22,044 nucleotides of DNA from Ruminococcus sp. Its GTDB lineage: Bacteria; Bacillota; Clostridia; Oscillospirales; Ruminococcaceae. Below the pieces are notes generated by a model. The model saw only the letters and a program-made list of their open reading frames with translations. It was not told the origin of the DNA and made no database searches. Positions 7,502 to 15,073 of this stretch are shown here, piece after piece. Made by a program: the position numbers and the translations under genes. Numbering within the stretch: the first letter of the stretch is position 1; each line of letters starts with the position of its first letter. The DNA lies in NCBI GenBank assembly GCA_017961625.1, contig JAGCWY010000129.1, positions 1 through 22,044 of the forward strand, in the 5' to 3' direction.

Positions 7502-8170
7502 TTATCCGTAAATACGACAGGCTACATATTTTGAAAACGCACCCCCGCGCCTGTCTGCGAGAGCCACGGCGTCCCTGATTATATCGGGAAGGAAGCCGTC
7601 CCATTTGACCTCAAGTATGATCGCGTCCGAGACCGGGACCGTCACGCAGTCCGGATCAAGGAAGTCCGTGCAGCGCATTCCGCTGCGGACGTTATAGTCC
7701 AGAGTCACCCTCGCGTTTCCGGCAGGATATATGAAGGGCTCTCTTGTATAGTCAACGATAGTTTTGGGAGCGATACCCTGTGTCTGCATTTTTGAATACA
7801 GCTCCCTGACAAGGGGGTATTCCGAATCCAGCATCCACTCCGTATCCCCGTCAACCATGCTCTGTGCCTGCTGCGCCGTGAGCGGAGCGCTCAGCTTGTT
7901 TCCAAGACGATCTATCTTGCTTTTCTTTTCAAGATGAATAACGGAGGTATCTCCGTTGTAGTATCTTATACGGAATTTCTCACGCTGGCTCATGCCGTTT
8001 ATTTTTTCCATAAGGGCTTTGTCCGCTAAATTATCGAAGTAAAGGCTGCGGATAAAGTATTTTCCGTCTATGGTGTGTGGGTCCGGATAAGCGACTGTGC
8101 TGAGTCTGTGCCTGATTATGAGCAGATCTGAATAATTGATCTCGTGCTTGATCTCGTGTCTGAAATCCAT
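7502..8170 (-). CDS. VTC-domain polyphosphate polymerase-like protein
   Basis: A 222-residue cytoplasmic protein of the VTC/triphosphate tunnel family, whose yeast member makes polyphosphate from nucleotide at the membrane. Tunnel-type residues are in order: R4, E6 and K8 in FRHEIKHEI, R67 and R69 in KFRIRYY, E81, K82, K83 and K85 in LEKKSKI, then E187 and K189 in ILEVKWDG, and SK near 214. There is no SPX or membrane domain; the DUF4956 partner may supply the membrane part. ATG 8170 (MDFRHEI) follows GAGGTGAAACT; longer readings from an upstream ATG would include that ribosome site. First gene of a three-gene operon. Its promoter faces the two-component system at 8438. Whether it makes polyphosphate or modifies another substrate is unknown. 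Confidence 0.87.
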   Translation of the reverse strand: MDFRHEIKHEINYSDLLIIRHRLSTVAYPDPHTIDGKYFIRSLYFDNLADKALMEKINGMSQREKFRIRYYNGDTSVIHLEKKSKIDRLGNKLSAPLTAQQAQSMVDGDTEWMLDSEYPLVRELYSKMQTQGIAPKTIVDYTREPFIYPAGNARVTLDYNVRSGMRCTDFLDPDCVTVPVSDAIILEVKWDGFLPDIIRDAVALADRRGGAFSKYVACRIYG

Positions 8171-8192
8171 AGTTTCACCTCTTTTCCTTTTC

Positions 8193-8262
8193 ATAGGTAC
8201 GCACACAGACATACCAACGGGCGATATTGTTGTTTTCTTTGTCTGTGTGCGCCTTGTCCTAT
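8193..8262 (-). promoter_or_regulatory. 5'-leader stem-loop of the VTC operon
   Basis: A perfect 12-bp inverted repeat, CGCACACAGACA (8200-8211) with its complement at 8240-8251, is extended by ATAGG (8193-8197) pairing with CCTAT (8258-8262). The outer arm begins at the predicted transcription start (about 8262), so the mRNA would begin with this hairpin and end it about 22 nt before the VTC start codon. A role in mRNA stability or translational control is inferred. Confidence 0.55.
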
Positions 8263-8268
8263 GCTTAA

Positions 8269-8300
8269 ATTATATCTTCCTACGCTGAATTGATGCTGAA
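8269..8300 (-). promoter_or_regulatory. VTC operon promoter with direct-repeat box
   Basis: Minus strand: -10 TATAAT at 8274-8269, no convincing -35. In its place is TTCAGC-ATCAA-TTCAGC (8300-8284), two half sites 11 bp apart ending 9 bp before the -10. A consensus -10 with a poor -35 overlapped by a direct repeat is the pattern of PhoB-type activated promoters. The same box occurs at the divergent promoter. Confidence 0.6.
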
Positions 8301-8364
8301 AAAGCGTGTGAGCACTGTTAAGCAAAAGTGAAAGTTGAGTGAAATCACAGCAAAAGCTTTTGTT

Positions 8365-8399
8365 GTCAGCTTGAATTCAGCTTTATGATGTATTATAAT
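8365..8399 (+). promoter_or_regulatory. Promoter of the second two-component system with direct-repeat box
   Basis: -35 TTGAAT (8371-8376), 17-bp spacer, -10 TATAAT (8394-8399). The box GTCAGC-TTGAA-TTCAGC (8365-8381) overlaps the -35 and matches the VTC promoter box at 14 of 17 positions in the same orientation relative to transcription. Suggests autoregulation by the encoded response regulator. Confidence 0.65.
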
Positions 8400-8437
8400 A
8401 GATACATGGCAGACAGTCGCCGGAAGGGGGAAACGAC

Positions 8438-9115
8438 TTGAAAATACTTATAATAGAGGACGAAAAGGTGCTTGCCGATTCGCTGAAGCTCATGCTGCAG
8501 TCGAAGGGCTTCGAGGCTGACGCGGTATACGACGGTGAAAGCGGTGAGCAGTATGCAATGCTGAATATCTACGACCTTATCATACTTGATATCATGCTCC
8601 CGAAACAGAATGGCTATCAGGTGGCAAAGCATATCCGTCAGCAGCACAACAGCGTGCCTATACTCATGCTAACAGCACGTTCGGATATAGACGATAAGGT
8701 ACATGGACTGGATTCAGGAGCGGATTATTACCTCACGAAGCCATTTGACGCAAGAGAACTCCTTGCCTGCGTGAACGCTCTTCTGCGCCGTCAGGGCTCT
8801 CAGGTCAACGAGCTAGGCTTCGGGAATACGAGGCTTGATATGGAATCAGCTTCGCTTATATGTGGCGACAACAGCGTAAGGCTTTCCGCAAGAGAATTCG
8901 AGGTGATGCGTATGCTCATGGCTTCCGGAACAAATCATATCTCAAAAGAGACCCTCCTTACAAAAGTATGGGGGTACGACTCCAACGCCGTGGAAAACCA
9001 TGTGGAGGTATACGTGGGTTTCCTCAGGAAAAAGCTTGTGAGCATTGGCTCCGACGTAAGAATAGAGGCGGTGCGCCGTCTCGGCTATCATCTGGAGTGT
9101 GACGGAAAATGCTGA
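8438..9115 (+). CDS. OmpR/PhoB-family response regulator, TTG start
   Basis: A 225-residue cytoplasmic DNA-binding regulator. The receiver domain shows E7 and D8, phospho-acceptor D51 in LIILDIMLP, T in MLTARSD and K in YLTKPFDA. The C-terminal winged helix (about 125-222) includes LSAREFEVMRMLM and ends VRRLGYHLE. Translation should start at TTG 8438, because the GGAAGGGGG run (8422-8430) is 7 nt upstream, the usual KILIIEDE sequence follows at once and no ATG fits. It overlaps the downstream kinase gene by 7 nt. It is divergent from the VTC operon, and matching boxes at both promoters make that operon its likely target. Confidence 0.95.
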   Translation: MKILIIEDEKVLADSLKLMLQSKGFEADAVYDGESGEQYAMLNIYDLIILDIMLPKQNGYQVAKHIRQQHNSVPILMLTARSDIDDKVHGLDSGADYYLTKPFDARELLACVNALLRRQGSQVNELGFGNTRLDMESASLICGDNSVRLSAREFEVMRMLMASGTNHISKETLLTKVWGYDSNAVENHVEVYVGFLRKKLVSIGSDVRIEAVRRLGYHLECDGKC

Positions 9116-10326
9116 AACGCCTTAAAATAAAATTCGTAATCGTTATAATGTCCATAGTGACTCTGTTCTTCGGTGCATCCTTCGGAATTGTCATGCATCT
9201 AACGAAACAAAACATCGAAAGGGAGAGCATACAGATGATGAACGCCATGCAGTTCCGTCCGCCCTTCTCTCCTCAGCAACAGCGCAAGCCGAACGATATA
9301 CCAGATAATATCCGTCTCCCCTTTTTTACGGTGACGGTCTCGGAGGACGGCTCATTTAAAGCCGTAGGAAGCGATTACTATGACCTTACAGATGATAAAA
9401 TGCTAAGTACTCTTATGGATTTTGTCAGATCCAGTGACAAGCAGGTCGGCATGATACCGGAGTACGACCTGAGATATATGAAGTCTGCAAGAGATGTCCC
9501 TGAATCTGTTGTCTTTGCGGATATATCAAGTGAAAAAGCCATGATAAGAGGACTAATACGCAATTTCATAATAACCGGTCTCATAGGCTATGCGGTATTC
9601 TTTGTGATAAGCCTCCTTCTTGCGAAATGGGTAACAAAACCTGTTGAAAAGACATGGAATGAGCAGAAGCAATTCATAGCCGACGCCTCTCACGAGTTAA
9701 AAACGCCTATCACCGTTATAATGACCAATGCTGAGATGCTCAGCGATAAAAGCTACACCCAAAGTGACAGGGAGGGCTTTACAAAAAATATCCTCTCAAC
9801 GACGAAGCGCATGAGAGGACTTGTGGAAAGCCTGCTGGAGCTTGCAAGGCTTGACAACAACAGGACGGCAATGATAAAAGAGATTATCGACTACAGCAAG
9901 CTCATAAACAACTGTTTGTTGCCATTTGAACCGCTGTTTTACGAAAACGACATGGAACTCTCGTCGGATATAGACGAGGACATTAGGGTAGAGGGAGACA
10001 AGGACAAGCTCCGTCAGGTAGTGACGATACTACTTGATAACGCCCTTAAGTACTGCGATAAGGAGCAACCCGTCACAGTAAAGCTCCGCCGCCAATCGGC
10101 GCACTGCCTGCTGTCGGTTTCTGGAAAAGGATCACCTCTTTCAAAAGCGGACTGCGAGAATATCTTCAAGCGCTTTTATCGTGTGGATCCGTCCCGCAAC
10201 GACGGACACAGCTACGGACTCGGTCTCTCCATAGCCGAAAGCATAATCAGCGAACACGGCGGAAGGATATGGGCTGAAAGCGAAAACGGCTACAATACCT
10301 TCTGGGTAAGCCTTGCCGAAAAATGA
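9109..10326 (+). CDS. Sensor histidine kinase, two membrane segments
   Basis: A 405-residue inner-membrane sensor kinase, partner of the regulator it overlaps (ATGCTGA shared). Membrane segments at about 6-27 and 153-174 enclose an extracytoplasmic sensor of about 120 residues with no recognised domain. The HisKA motif ASHELKTPITVIMTNAEML holds phospho-acceptor His195. The ATPase domain has N-box VVTILLDNALKYCD, F-box FKRFYRVDPSRND and G2 box YGLGLSIAES (about 369-378). The G1 region reads VSGKGSPLSK (about 336-345) where related kinases have a D or N before the xG pair, so the adenine-contacting residue seems replaced by Gly. All other catalytic boxes are intact, so it is probably active. 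The adjacent divergent VTC operon suggests an envelope or phosphate-linked signal; this is inference. Confidence 0.94.
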   Translation: MLKRLKIKFVIVIMSIVTLFFGASFGIVMHLTKQNIERESIQMMNAMQFRPPFSPQQQRKPNDIPDNIRLPFFTVTVSEDGSFKAVGSDYYDLTDDKMLSTLMDFVRSSDKQVGMIPEYDLRYMKSARDVPESVVFADISSEKAMIRGLIRNFIITGLIGYAVFFVISLLLAKWVTKPVEKTWNEQKQFIADASHELKTPITVIMTNAEMLSDKSYTQSDREGFTKNILSTTKRMRGLVESLLELARLDNNRTAMIKEIIDYSKLINNCLLPFEPLFYENDMELSSDIDEDIRVEGDKDKLRQVVTILLDNALKYCDKEQPVTVKLRRQSAHCLLSVSGKGSPLSKADCENIFKRFYRVDPSRNDGHSYGLGLSIAESIISEHGGRIWAESENGYNTFWVSLAEK

Positions 10327-10330
10327 TATA

Positions 10331-10392
10331 TTCCAATATGCATTGGAAAAAGCCATAAGGAGGCAGTCAAAAATTTGACTGCCTCCTTATGG
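10331..10392 (+). terminator. Tandem hairpins ending the second two-component operon
   Basis: A small 7-bp hairpin (TTCCAAT, 10331-10337, with 10342-10348) is followed by a perfect 19-bp inverted repeat (10353-10371 with 10374-10392) that has only two central unpaired bases. The downstream tail TATTTC is weak in U, so this may act as a terminator or 3' stabiliser. Confidence 0.6.
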
Positions 10393-10616
10393 TATTTCTG
10401 AACGGTAAAAGATAATGAATGTTAAATATATACCTAAGAGCACTTTTTATGTTTTTAAGATCTGCGGACATTTGCTTTTGCATATTATAGCACACATACT
10501 TCTGGAACTGACATAAATACCACCTGAGGTATATCCTTTTAATTATTCAAAGTTTCCTTTAAAAAGTGCCCATTCCACCTCTATTATAGAGGGAAGCATA
10601 ACAGCACGCAACTTTG
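10393..10616. other. AT-rich convergent gap without a gene
   Basis: I see no credible ORF or RNA gene. It holds small dyads only: ATACC/GGTAT (10517-10532) and CCTCTAT/ATAGAGG (10578-10592). The latter lies 24 bp beyond the metF stop and, read on the minus strand, has a T5 run about 11 nt later; it is a weak candidate terminator for metEF. Confidence 0.4.
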
Positions 10617-11501
10617 TCACTGCTCCGTAGCACAAGCTCTTACCTTCACAAGGCTTTGCACTGCTTCATATATTTTATGTGCAACGTAAGGATTATTCAT
10701 AGTATAAAGGTGTATCCCGTCAACACCATCTGCAATGAGATCAGTTATCTGATCTATGGCATAGGCTATGCCAGCATCCCGAAGAGCAGTTTCATTGTGC
10801 TCATACCTCTCAAGTATACGAACAAATTTTTTTGGCAACTCAATGCCGCAGAGCTTCACCATGCGTTCTATCTGACGCTTGTTGGTAACAGGCATTATGC
10901 CTGCCTCCACAGGGATATTTATACCTGCGATTCTCGTCTTCTCGATGAAACTGTAGAAATATCTGTTATCGAGGAAAAGCTGGGTTATAAGATGATCCGC
11001 TCCGCAGTCAACCTTGTACCTGAGCCATTTCAGATCCTCCACTGCGCTTCCGCTCTCGGGGTGTACTTCAGGGTAACAGGCAGCGATTATATTGAAGTCA
11101 TAGTTATCCCTGATAAAGCTTATCAGCTCGCTCGCATGGCTAAAATCGCCGTATCCTCCCTGACTGTCTGTACGGTCGCCACGGAGCGCAAGTATATTCT
11201 CTATCCCATTCTCCTGCATACTGTCGAGTATCTCCCCCGCCTGCTCCCTTGTCAGACCTATACATGGGAGATGCGCAACACTCTCAACTCCGTATCTGTT
11301 CTTTATATCCGAAGCTATCTGTATCGTCTTACAGCCGTTTCTGCCGCCGCCTGCACCGTAAGTCACACTTATGAAATCTGGACATATATCCGATAGCTCC
11401 TCGAGGGTATCGTATATCACGCTCTCCTCCGCATCTGGCTTCGGCGGAAAGATCTCAAGGGAGAATACAGTCCTGTTATCAAATAATTCAGCAGTTTTCA
11501 T
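10617..11501 (-). CDS. metF: 5,10-methylenetetrahydrofolate reductase
   Basis: Reduces 5,10-methylene-THF to 5-methyl-THF with FAD in the cytoplasm, supplying the methyl group used by the MetE protein encoded upstream. At 294 residues it has normal bacterial length. Family motifs run in order: FSLEIFPPK, with E16 matching the catalytic Glu of E. coli MetF, then FISVTYGAGGG, HLPCIGLT, NILALRGDR, DCGADHLITQLFLDN and VEAGIMPVTN near the flavin and folate sites. ATG 11501 is used because the preceding AAGAGGC serves as ribosome site and the coding sequence overlaps the end of metE by 14 nt, a clear sign of translational coupling. It shares the metE promoter. No regulatory domain is present, as expected for bacteria. 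Confidence 0.96.
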   Translation of the reverse strand: MKTAELFDNRTVFSLEIFPPKPDAEESVIYDTLEELSDICPDFISVTYGAGGGRNGCKTIQIASDIKNRYGVESVAHLPCIGLTREQAGEILDSMQENGIENILALRGDRTDSQGGYGDFSHASELISFIRDNYDFNIIAACYPEVHPESGSAVEDLKWLRYKVDCGADHLITQLFLDNRYFYSFIEKTRIAGINIPVEAGIMPVTNKRQIERMVKLCGIELPKKFVRILERYEHNETALRDAGIAYAIDQITDLIADGVDGIHLYTMNNPYVAHKIYEAVQSLVKVRACATEQ

Positions 11502-13761
11502 TTCTTGCCTCTTTCGCAGCGCTGACTAGATTTTTAAGGCTCGGCACTGTCTCCTCATTGCCTCTTGTTTTAAGTCCGCAGTCAGGATTTACCCACAGCT
11601 TTTCAGCAGGGATACGCTCCCTCATTCTTCCAATGGCAATCTTTATCTCCTCCTTGGAGGGAACTCTAGGAGAATGGATATCGTATACTCCCGGACCGAC
11701 CTCAGTGCGGAAGTTATTTTCCTTAAGTACGTCAAGTATAGTAAGATCAGATCTTGAAGCCTCAAATGTTATAACGTCAGCGTCCATATCGTCTATATCT
11801 CTGATTATGTCCGCAAACTCACTGTAGCACATGTGAGTATGTATCTGTGTTTCGGGCTTTACGCCACTGTGAACGTATCTGAAAGCGGGTATCGCCCAGT
11901 CAAGGTAATCCTCTCTCCAGTCGGATCTACGAAGTGGCAGCTTTTCACGGAGAGCCGCTTCGTCCACCTGTATGATGCTGATACCGTTAGCTTCAAGGTC
12001 GAGTACCTCTTCACGTATTGCAAGAGCTATCTGCAAAGCGCTCTCCCTGAGTGATATATCCTCTCTTGGGAAAGACCAGTTGAGTATAGTCACAGGGCCG
12101 GTGAGCATACCCTTCATGGGCTTGTCGGTAAGGCTTTGAGCGTATACAGACCACCTTACGGTCATGGGCTTGGCTCGTGATATATCTCCCCATACGACAG
12201 GCGGCTTTACGCAGCGAGTACCATAAGACTGTACCCATGCCTTTTCCGTAAAGAGATAACCGTCAAGGCACTCACCAAAATACTCCACCATGTCGTTGCG
12301 CTCGAATTCGCCGTGTACCAACACGTCAAGGCCTATCTCCTCCTGCAGTGCTATGCACTCGGCTATCTTCTTCTCGATAAAGAACTCGTAATCGCTGTCG
12401 GACAGCTCTCCCTTGCGGTGAGCGTTACGGGCTGACTTTACCTCTGCTGTCTGAGGGAAGGAACCGATAGTGGTAGCCGGGAACAGAGGCAGTCTGAACC
12501 TTTCCTTCTGTATCCTCTCACGCTCTGCAAACTCCGGAAGTCTCACGAAATCCTTCTCGGTGAGCTCTGCCACCTTCTTCCTTACAGCCTCATTGCCGCC
12601 TGTTCTCGGCTCGCTGTGGAGAGTGGAATTGCGTCTGTACTCCTCAGTCTCCGCAGGGCTCTGAGAAGCGGTTATTTTCTTAAGCTCCGCCAGCTCGACA
12701 AGCTTTTCCTCAGCGTAGGCGAAATGCTTCTTGTAGCGCTCCTCCAGCTTTGTTTCGTTTGCAAGAGTGCAGGGAACGTGGAGCAGAGAACAGGACGTAT
12801 TTATAACTATATCATGTGTGTGCTTTTCAAGCTCTGAAAGTATAAGGAGAGTTGAGGCGTAATTATTGCGCCAGATATTCTTTCCGTTGACCACTCCTGC
12901 AAAAAGTGTCTTTCCCTCCGGGAAGCCGTTTTCCTTAACAAGCTCAAGGGACTTTTTACCCTCTGTGAAGTCAAGACCGATGCCGTCGATATCCAGTCCG
13001 CAGAGCTCATTATAGCAGTCGCGGACGTCTCCGAAGTATGTCTGCACGACAACCTTAACAGCACCCTTACATGGAAGTATCTTCTCATAGAGATCAATGA
13101 AGAGCTTTATATCCTCTGACGTCATATCCTTAACCAGGGAGGGCTCATCGAACTGTACCCACTCTGCGCCGAGTCCGCCGAACTTCTTAAGTATCTCACA
13201 GTAAGCAGCGGCAGTCAGCTCTGCAAAGTCGGCAGCCCTTTTGCTGCCCTTGTATCTTGCAAGCTTCAGAAACGTGTAAGCTCCGATAATGACTGGCTTT
13301 GTTTTTACACCGCCTTCAAGAGCCTCGCTGAAAAACCCGAAGGGCTTTGTGCCTGCAAGCTTTATCTCTGTACTGTCATCTATCTCAGGAACCATATAGT
13401 GATAGTTGGTGTTGTACCACTTCTTCATGGCAAGCGCCTTGACGTCGCCCTTTTCGCCCTGATAGCCCCTTGCAGCCGCAAAATAGGTATCAAGCTTTGA
13501 AAGTCCGAGAGAGGTATACCTCTCAGGTACGGCATTTAAAAGGAAAGCCGTGTCGAGCACTCCGTCATAGTAGGAGAAATCGTTTGAAGGTATAAGGTCA
13601 AGTCCGCTTTTTTTCTGTATATCCAGATTATAACCGCGTATCTCTTTTGCTGTCTTTTCAAGCTCTGCCGCAGTTATCTCGCCGCGAAAGTACTTTTCAC
13701 TTGCGAATTTCAGTTCACGTAAATTGCCGATTCTTGGGTATCCGATAATTGTTGTTTTCAT
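11488..13761 (-). CDS. metE: Cobalamin-independent methionine synthase
   Basis: Transfers the methyl group of 5-methyl-THF-polyglutamate to homocysteine, making methionine without vitamin B12. The 757-residue protein shows the N-terminal half starting TTIIGYPRIGNLRELK and the C-terminal barrel with PATTIGSFPQTAEV. Zinc ligands align with E. coli MetE: H643 and C645 in IHTHMCYSEF, E667 in TFEASRSD and C728 in NPDCGLKTR, each two residues later than in E. coli. Length is typical. ATG 13761 follows CGGAGGAATAGGAA. A sigma-A promoter lies only 35 bp upstream, leaving no room for a SAM riboswitch or T-box, so control is likely through the upstream LysR-type regulator. It overlaps metF. Confidence 0.97.
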   Translation of the reverse strand: MKTTIIGYPRIGNLRELKFASEKYFRGEITAAELEKTAKEIRGYNLDIQKKSGLDLIPSNDFSYYDGVLDTAFLLNAVPERYTSLGLSKLDTYFAAARGYQGEKGDVKALAMKKWYNTNYHYMVPEIDDSTEIKLAGTKPFGFFSEALEGGVKTKPVIIGAYTFLKLARYKGSKRAADFAELTAAAYCEILKKFGGLGAEWVQFDEPSLVKDMTSEDIKLFIDLYEKILPCKGAVKVVVQTYFGDVRDCYNELCGLDIDGIGLDFTEGKKSLELVKENGFPEGKTLFAGVVNGKNIWRNNYASTLLILSELEKHTHDIVINTSCSLLHVPCTLANETKLEERYKKHFAYAEEKLVELAELKKITASQSPAETEEYRRNSTLHSEPRTGGNEAVRKKVAELTEKDFVRLPEFAERERIQKERFRLPLFPATTIGSFPQTAEVKSARNAHRKGELSDSDYEFFIEKKIAECIALQEEIGLDVLVHGEFERNDMVEYFGECLDGYLFTEKAWVQSYGTRCVKPPVVWGDISRAKPMTVRWSVYAQSLTDKPMKGMLTGPVTILNWSFPREDISLRESALQIALAIREEVLDLEANGISIIQVDEAALREKLPLRRSDWREDYLDWAIPAFRYVHSGVKPETQIHTHMCYSEFADIIRDIDDMDADVITFEASRSDLTILDVLKENNFRTEVGPGVYDIHSPRVPSKEEIKIAIGRMRERIPAEKLWVNPDCGLKTRGNEETVPSLKNLVSAAKEARNENC

Positions 13762-13795
13762 TTCCTATTCCTCCGATATGTTTTGGTATGTCTCA

Positions 13796-13825
13796 ATTAT
13801 AGCATATCTGTCAGGAATGTGTTAA
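13796..13825 (-). promoter_or_regulatory. metE-metF promoter
   Basis: Minus strand: -35 TTAACA (13825-13820), 18-bp spacer, extended -10 TGC-TATAAT (13801-13796). Predicted start near 13789, giving a leader of about 28 nt. Confidence 0.65.
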
Positions 13826-13847
13826 TATCAAAAAGAAATGCAGTCCC

Positions 13848-13862
13848 ATAGCTAAAAGCTAT
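13848..13862. promoter_or_regulatory. ATAG-N7-CTAT dyad, candidate MET-box for the LysR regulator
   Basis: The perfect dyad ATAGCT-AAA-AGCTAT is centred about 66 bp upstream of the predicted metE start, the classic position of a LysR-type recognition site. The MET-box described for the streptococcal LysR regulator MtaR, as I recall it, has ATAG and CTAT half sites around the same 7-bp gap. It begins right after the LysR gene stop, so a weak terminator hairpin is the alternative. Confidence 0.45.
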
Positions 13863-13863
13863 A

Positions 13864-14775
13864 TCAGGAAGAGTAATTGGCGATATACTCCTTAAGATGC
13901 TCAAGATACCGCAGCGTGAGCTCGTTCATGGGGCGATCTGTGGTGAATATGCAGCCTATCTCCATTTCCTCGTCGCTTTCAAGGGGAACGGAAACGATAT
14001 TGCTGCCGTTGAGGTCGGAGCTGAGTATTCCCGACGAGATAGTATAGCCGTCAAGACCGATAAGGAGATTGAAAAGTGTGGCTCTGTCGGATACTACTAT
14101 ATTTTTCGGACTTTCAGCCGTTATGTGGAGCTCCTCAGCAAAGTAGAAGGAGTTCTTCACGCCCTGATCGTAGGTAAGCCGCGGAAAGGCTTTCAGGTCG
14201 TCAAGGGTAACGTAACTCCTGCCCACGAGAGGATTGCTCCTGCTGACGAAAACGTGGGGCTTTGCCGTGAAAAGCGGCTCAAACCTTATTTCCTCGTTCT
14301 GTAGGATATGCCTTATGACCTCGCGGTTGAAGCTGCTCAGGAACAGTACCCCGATATCGCTCCTACGGGTGCGGACGTCCTCGATTATCTCCGCGGTCTT
14401 AAGCTCGCGGAGTGAGAACTCGTACTTGTCCCGTCCGTACTCCCTTACAAGCTCCACGAAGGCATTGACCACGAAGGCGTAATGCTGGGCTGAGACCGCA
14501 AAGGCTCTTCTCGGCGGAGCTGTGGATTTGTATTCGTTTTCAAGGAGCTCAGCCTGCTCCACTATCTGCCGGGCATAGGACAGGAACTTCGTTCCGTCCT
14601 CGGAGAGGTATACTCCCCTGTTGCTGCGGTTGAAAATGGTTATACCCATTTCCTTTTCCAGCTCGGCAACAGACTTTGAAAGGCTTGGCTGCGCGATGAA
14701 CAGGCGCTGTGCCGCAGTTGTGATAGAGCCGGTCTCGGCTATTGCGATAATGTATTTAAGCTGTTGTAGCGTCAT
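13864..14775 (-). CDS. LysR-family transcriptional regulator, probably of metEF
   Basis: A 303-residue cytoplasmic regulator. The N-terminal winged helix (about 1-60) has the LysR pattern MTLQQLKYIIAIAETGSITT followed by AQPSLSKSVAELEKEMG. The C-terminal effector domain (about 90-295) is of substrate-binding type. ATG 14775 is well placed behind AGGAGGG. It is on the same strand as metE, 102 bp upstream, and the metE promoter with a LysR-type dyad fills the gap, so control of metE-metF by methionine or homocysteine status is likely, as with MetR and MtaR. Its identity as a methionine regulator rests on context, not on sequence motifs. Confidence 0.92.
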   Translation of the reverse strand: MTLQQLKYIIAIAETGSITTAAQRLFIAQPSLSKSVAELEKEMGITIFNRSNRGVYLSEDGTKFLSYARQIVEQAELLENEYKSTAPPRRAFAVSAQHYAFVVNAFVELVREYGRDKYEFSLRELKTAEIIEDVRTRRSDIGVLFLSSFNREVIRHILQNEEIRFEPLFTAKPHVFVSRSNPLVGRSYVTLDDLKAFPRLTYDQGVKNSFYFAEELHITAESPKNIVVSDRATLFNLLIGLDGYTISSGILSSDLNGSNIVSVPLESDEEMEIGCIFTTDRPMNELTLRYLEHLKEYIANYSS

Positions 14776-14797
14776 TTTTATTCCCTCCTGTCAACTG

Positions 14798-14826
14798 ATT
14801 ATACCATAAGAGCTGAAAAATAGCAA
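14798..14826 (-). promoter_or_regulatory. Promoter of the LysR gene
   Basis: Minus strand: -35 TTGCTA (14826-14821), 17-bp spacer, -10 TATAAT (14803-14798). Transcription should start almost at the ribosome site AGGAGGG, so the leader is under about 20 nt. Confidence 0.6.
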
Positions 14827-14942
14827 CTTTTTCATGTTTAAACGGCTTTTTTGCGGTTCTAAACGCTGTAAAGCCCGCATTTCCGGTCACGGAGCAGCTG
14901 TCAGATCTGAGGGGAAGCGTCGTAAAAAGTCACAGAAATATA

Positions 14943-14971
14943 TTGTAATCAGTGATAAACTATGGTATAAT
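14943..14971 (+). promoter_or_regulatory. Promoter of the sigma/sensor/dockerin operon
   Basis: -35 TTGTAA (14943-14948), 17-bp spacer, -10 TATAAT (14966-14971). Predicted start near 14978, about 95 nt before the sigma ATG. It looks like a housekeeping promoter; I found no clear ECF-type AAC/CGT promoter here, so autoregulation by the encoded sigma is not evident. Confidence 0.6.
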
Positions 14972-15073
14972 TGTTAAAAATAAATTATTTCTTAAAACAC
15001 TTTGAGTTTTGACGGAAAAACGGTACTAATAAATGGAAGGTCAAATCACGCCTTTGAGAGGAGGGATCTCCCC

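Noticed and set aside
6816..7604. Longer N-terminus for the DUF4956 protein
   Set aside because: It would overlap the VTC gene and add an Arg-rich leader; ATG 7481 has an ideal ribosome site.
10440..10569. Distant inverted repeat GCACTTTTT / AAAAAGTGC
   Set aside because: Nine AT-rich bases 112 bp apart in an AT-rich gap are not enough to support a structure.
10614..11396. Plus-strand ORF (260 codons) opposite metF
   Set aside because: metF is unmistakable on the minus strand; the antisense product has no recognisable motifs.
13762..13863. SAM or T-box riboswitch before metE
   Set aside because: The leader from the predicted promoter is only about 28 nt and contains no such fold.
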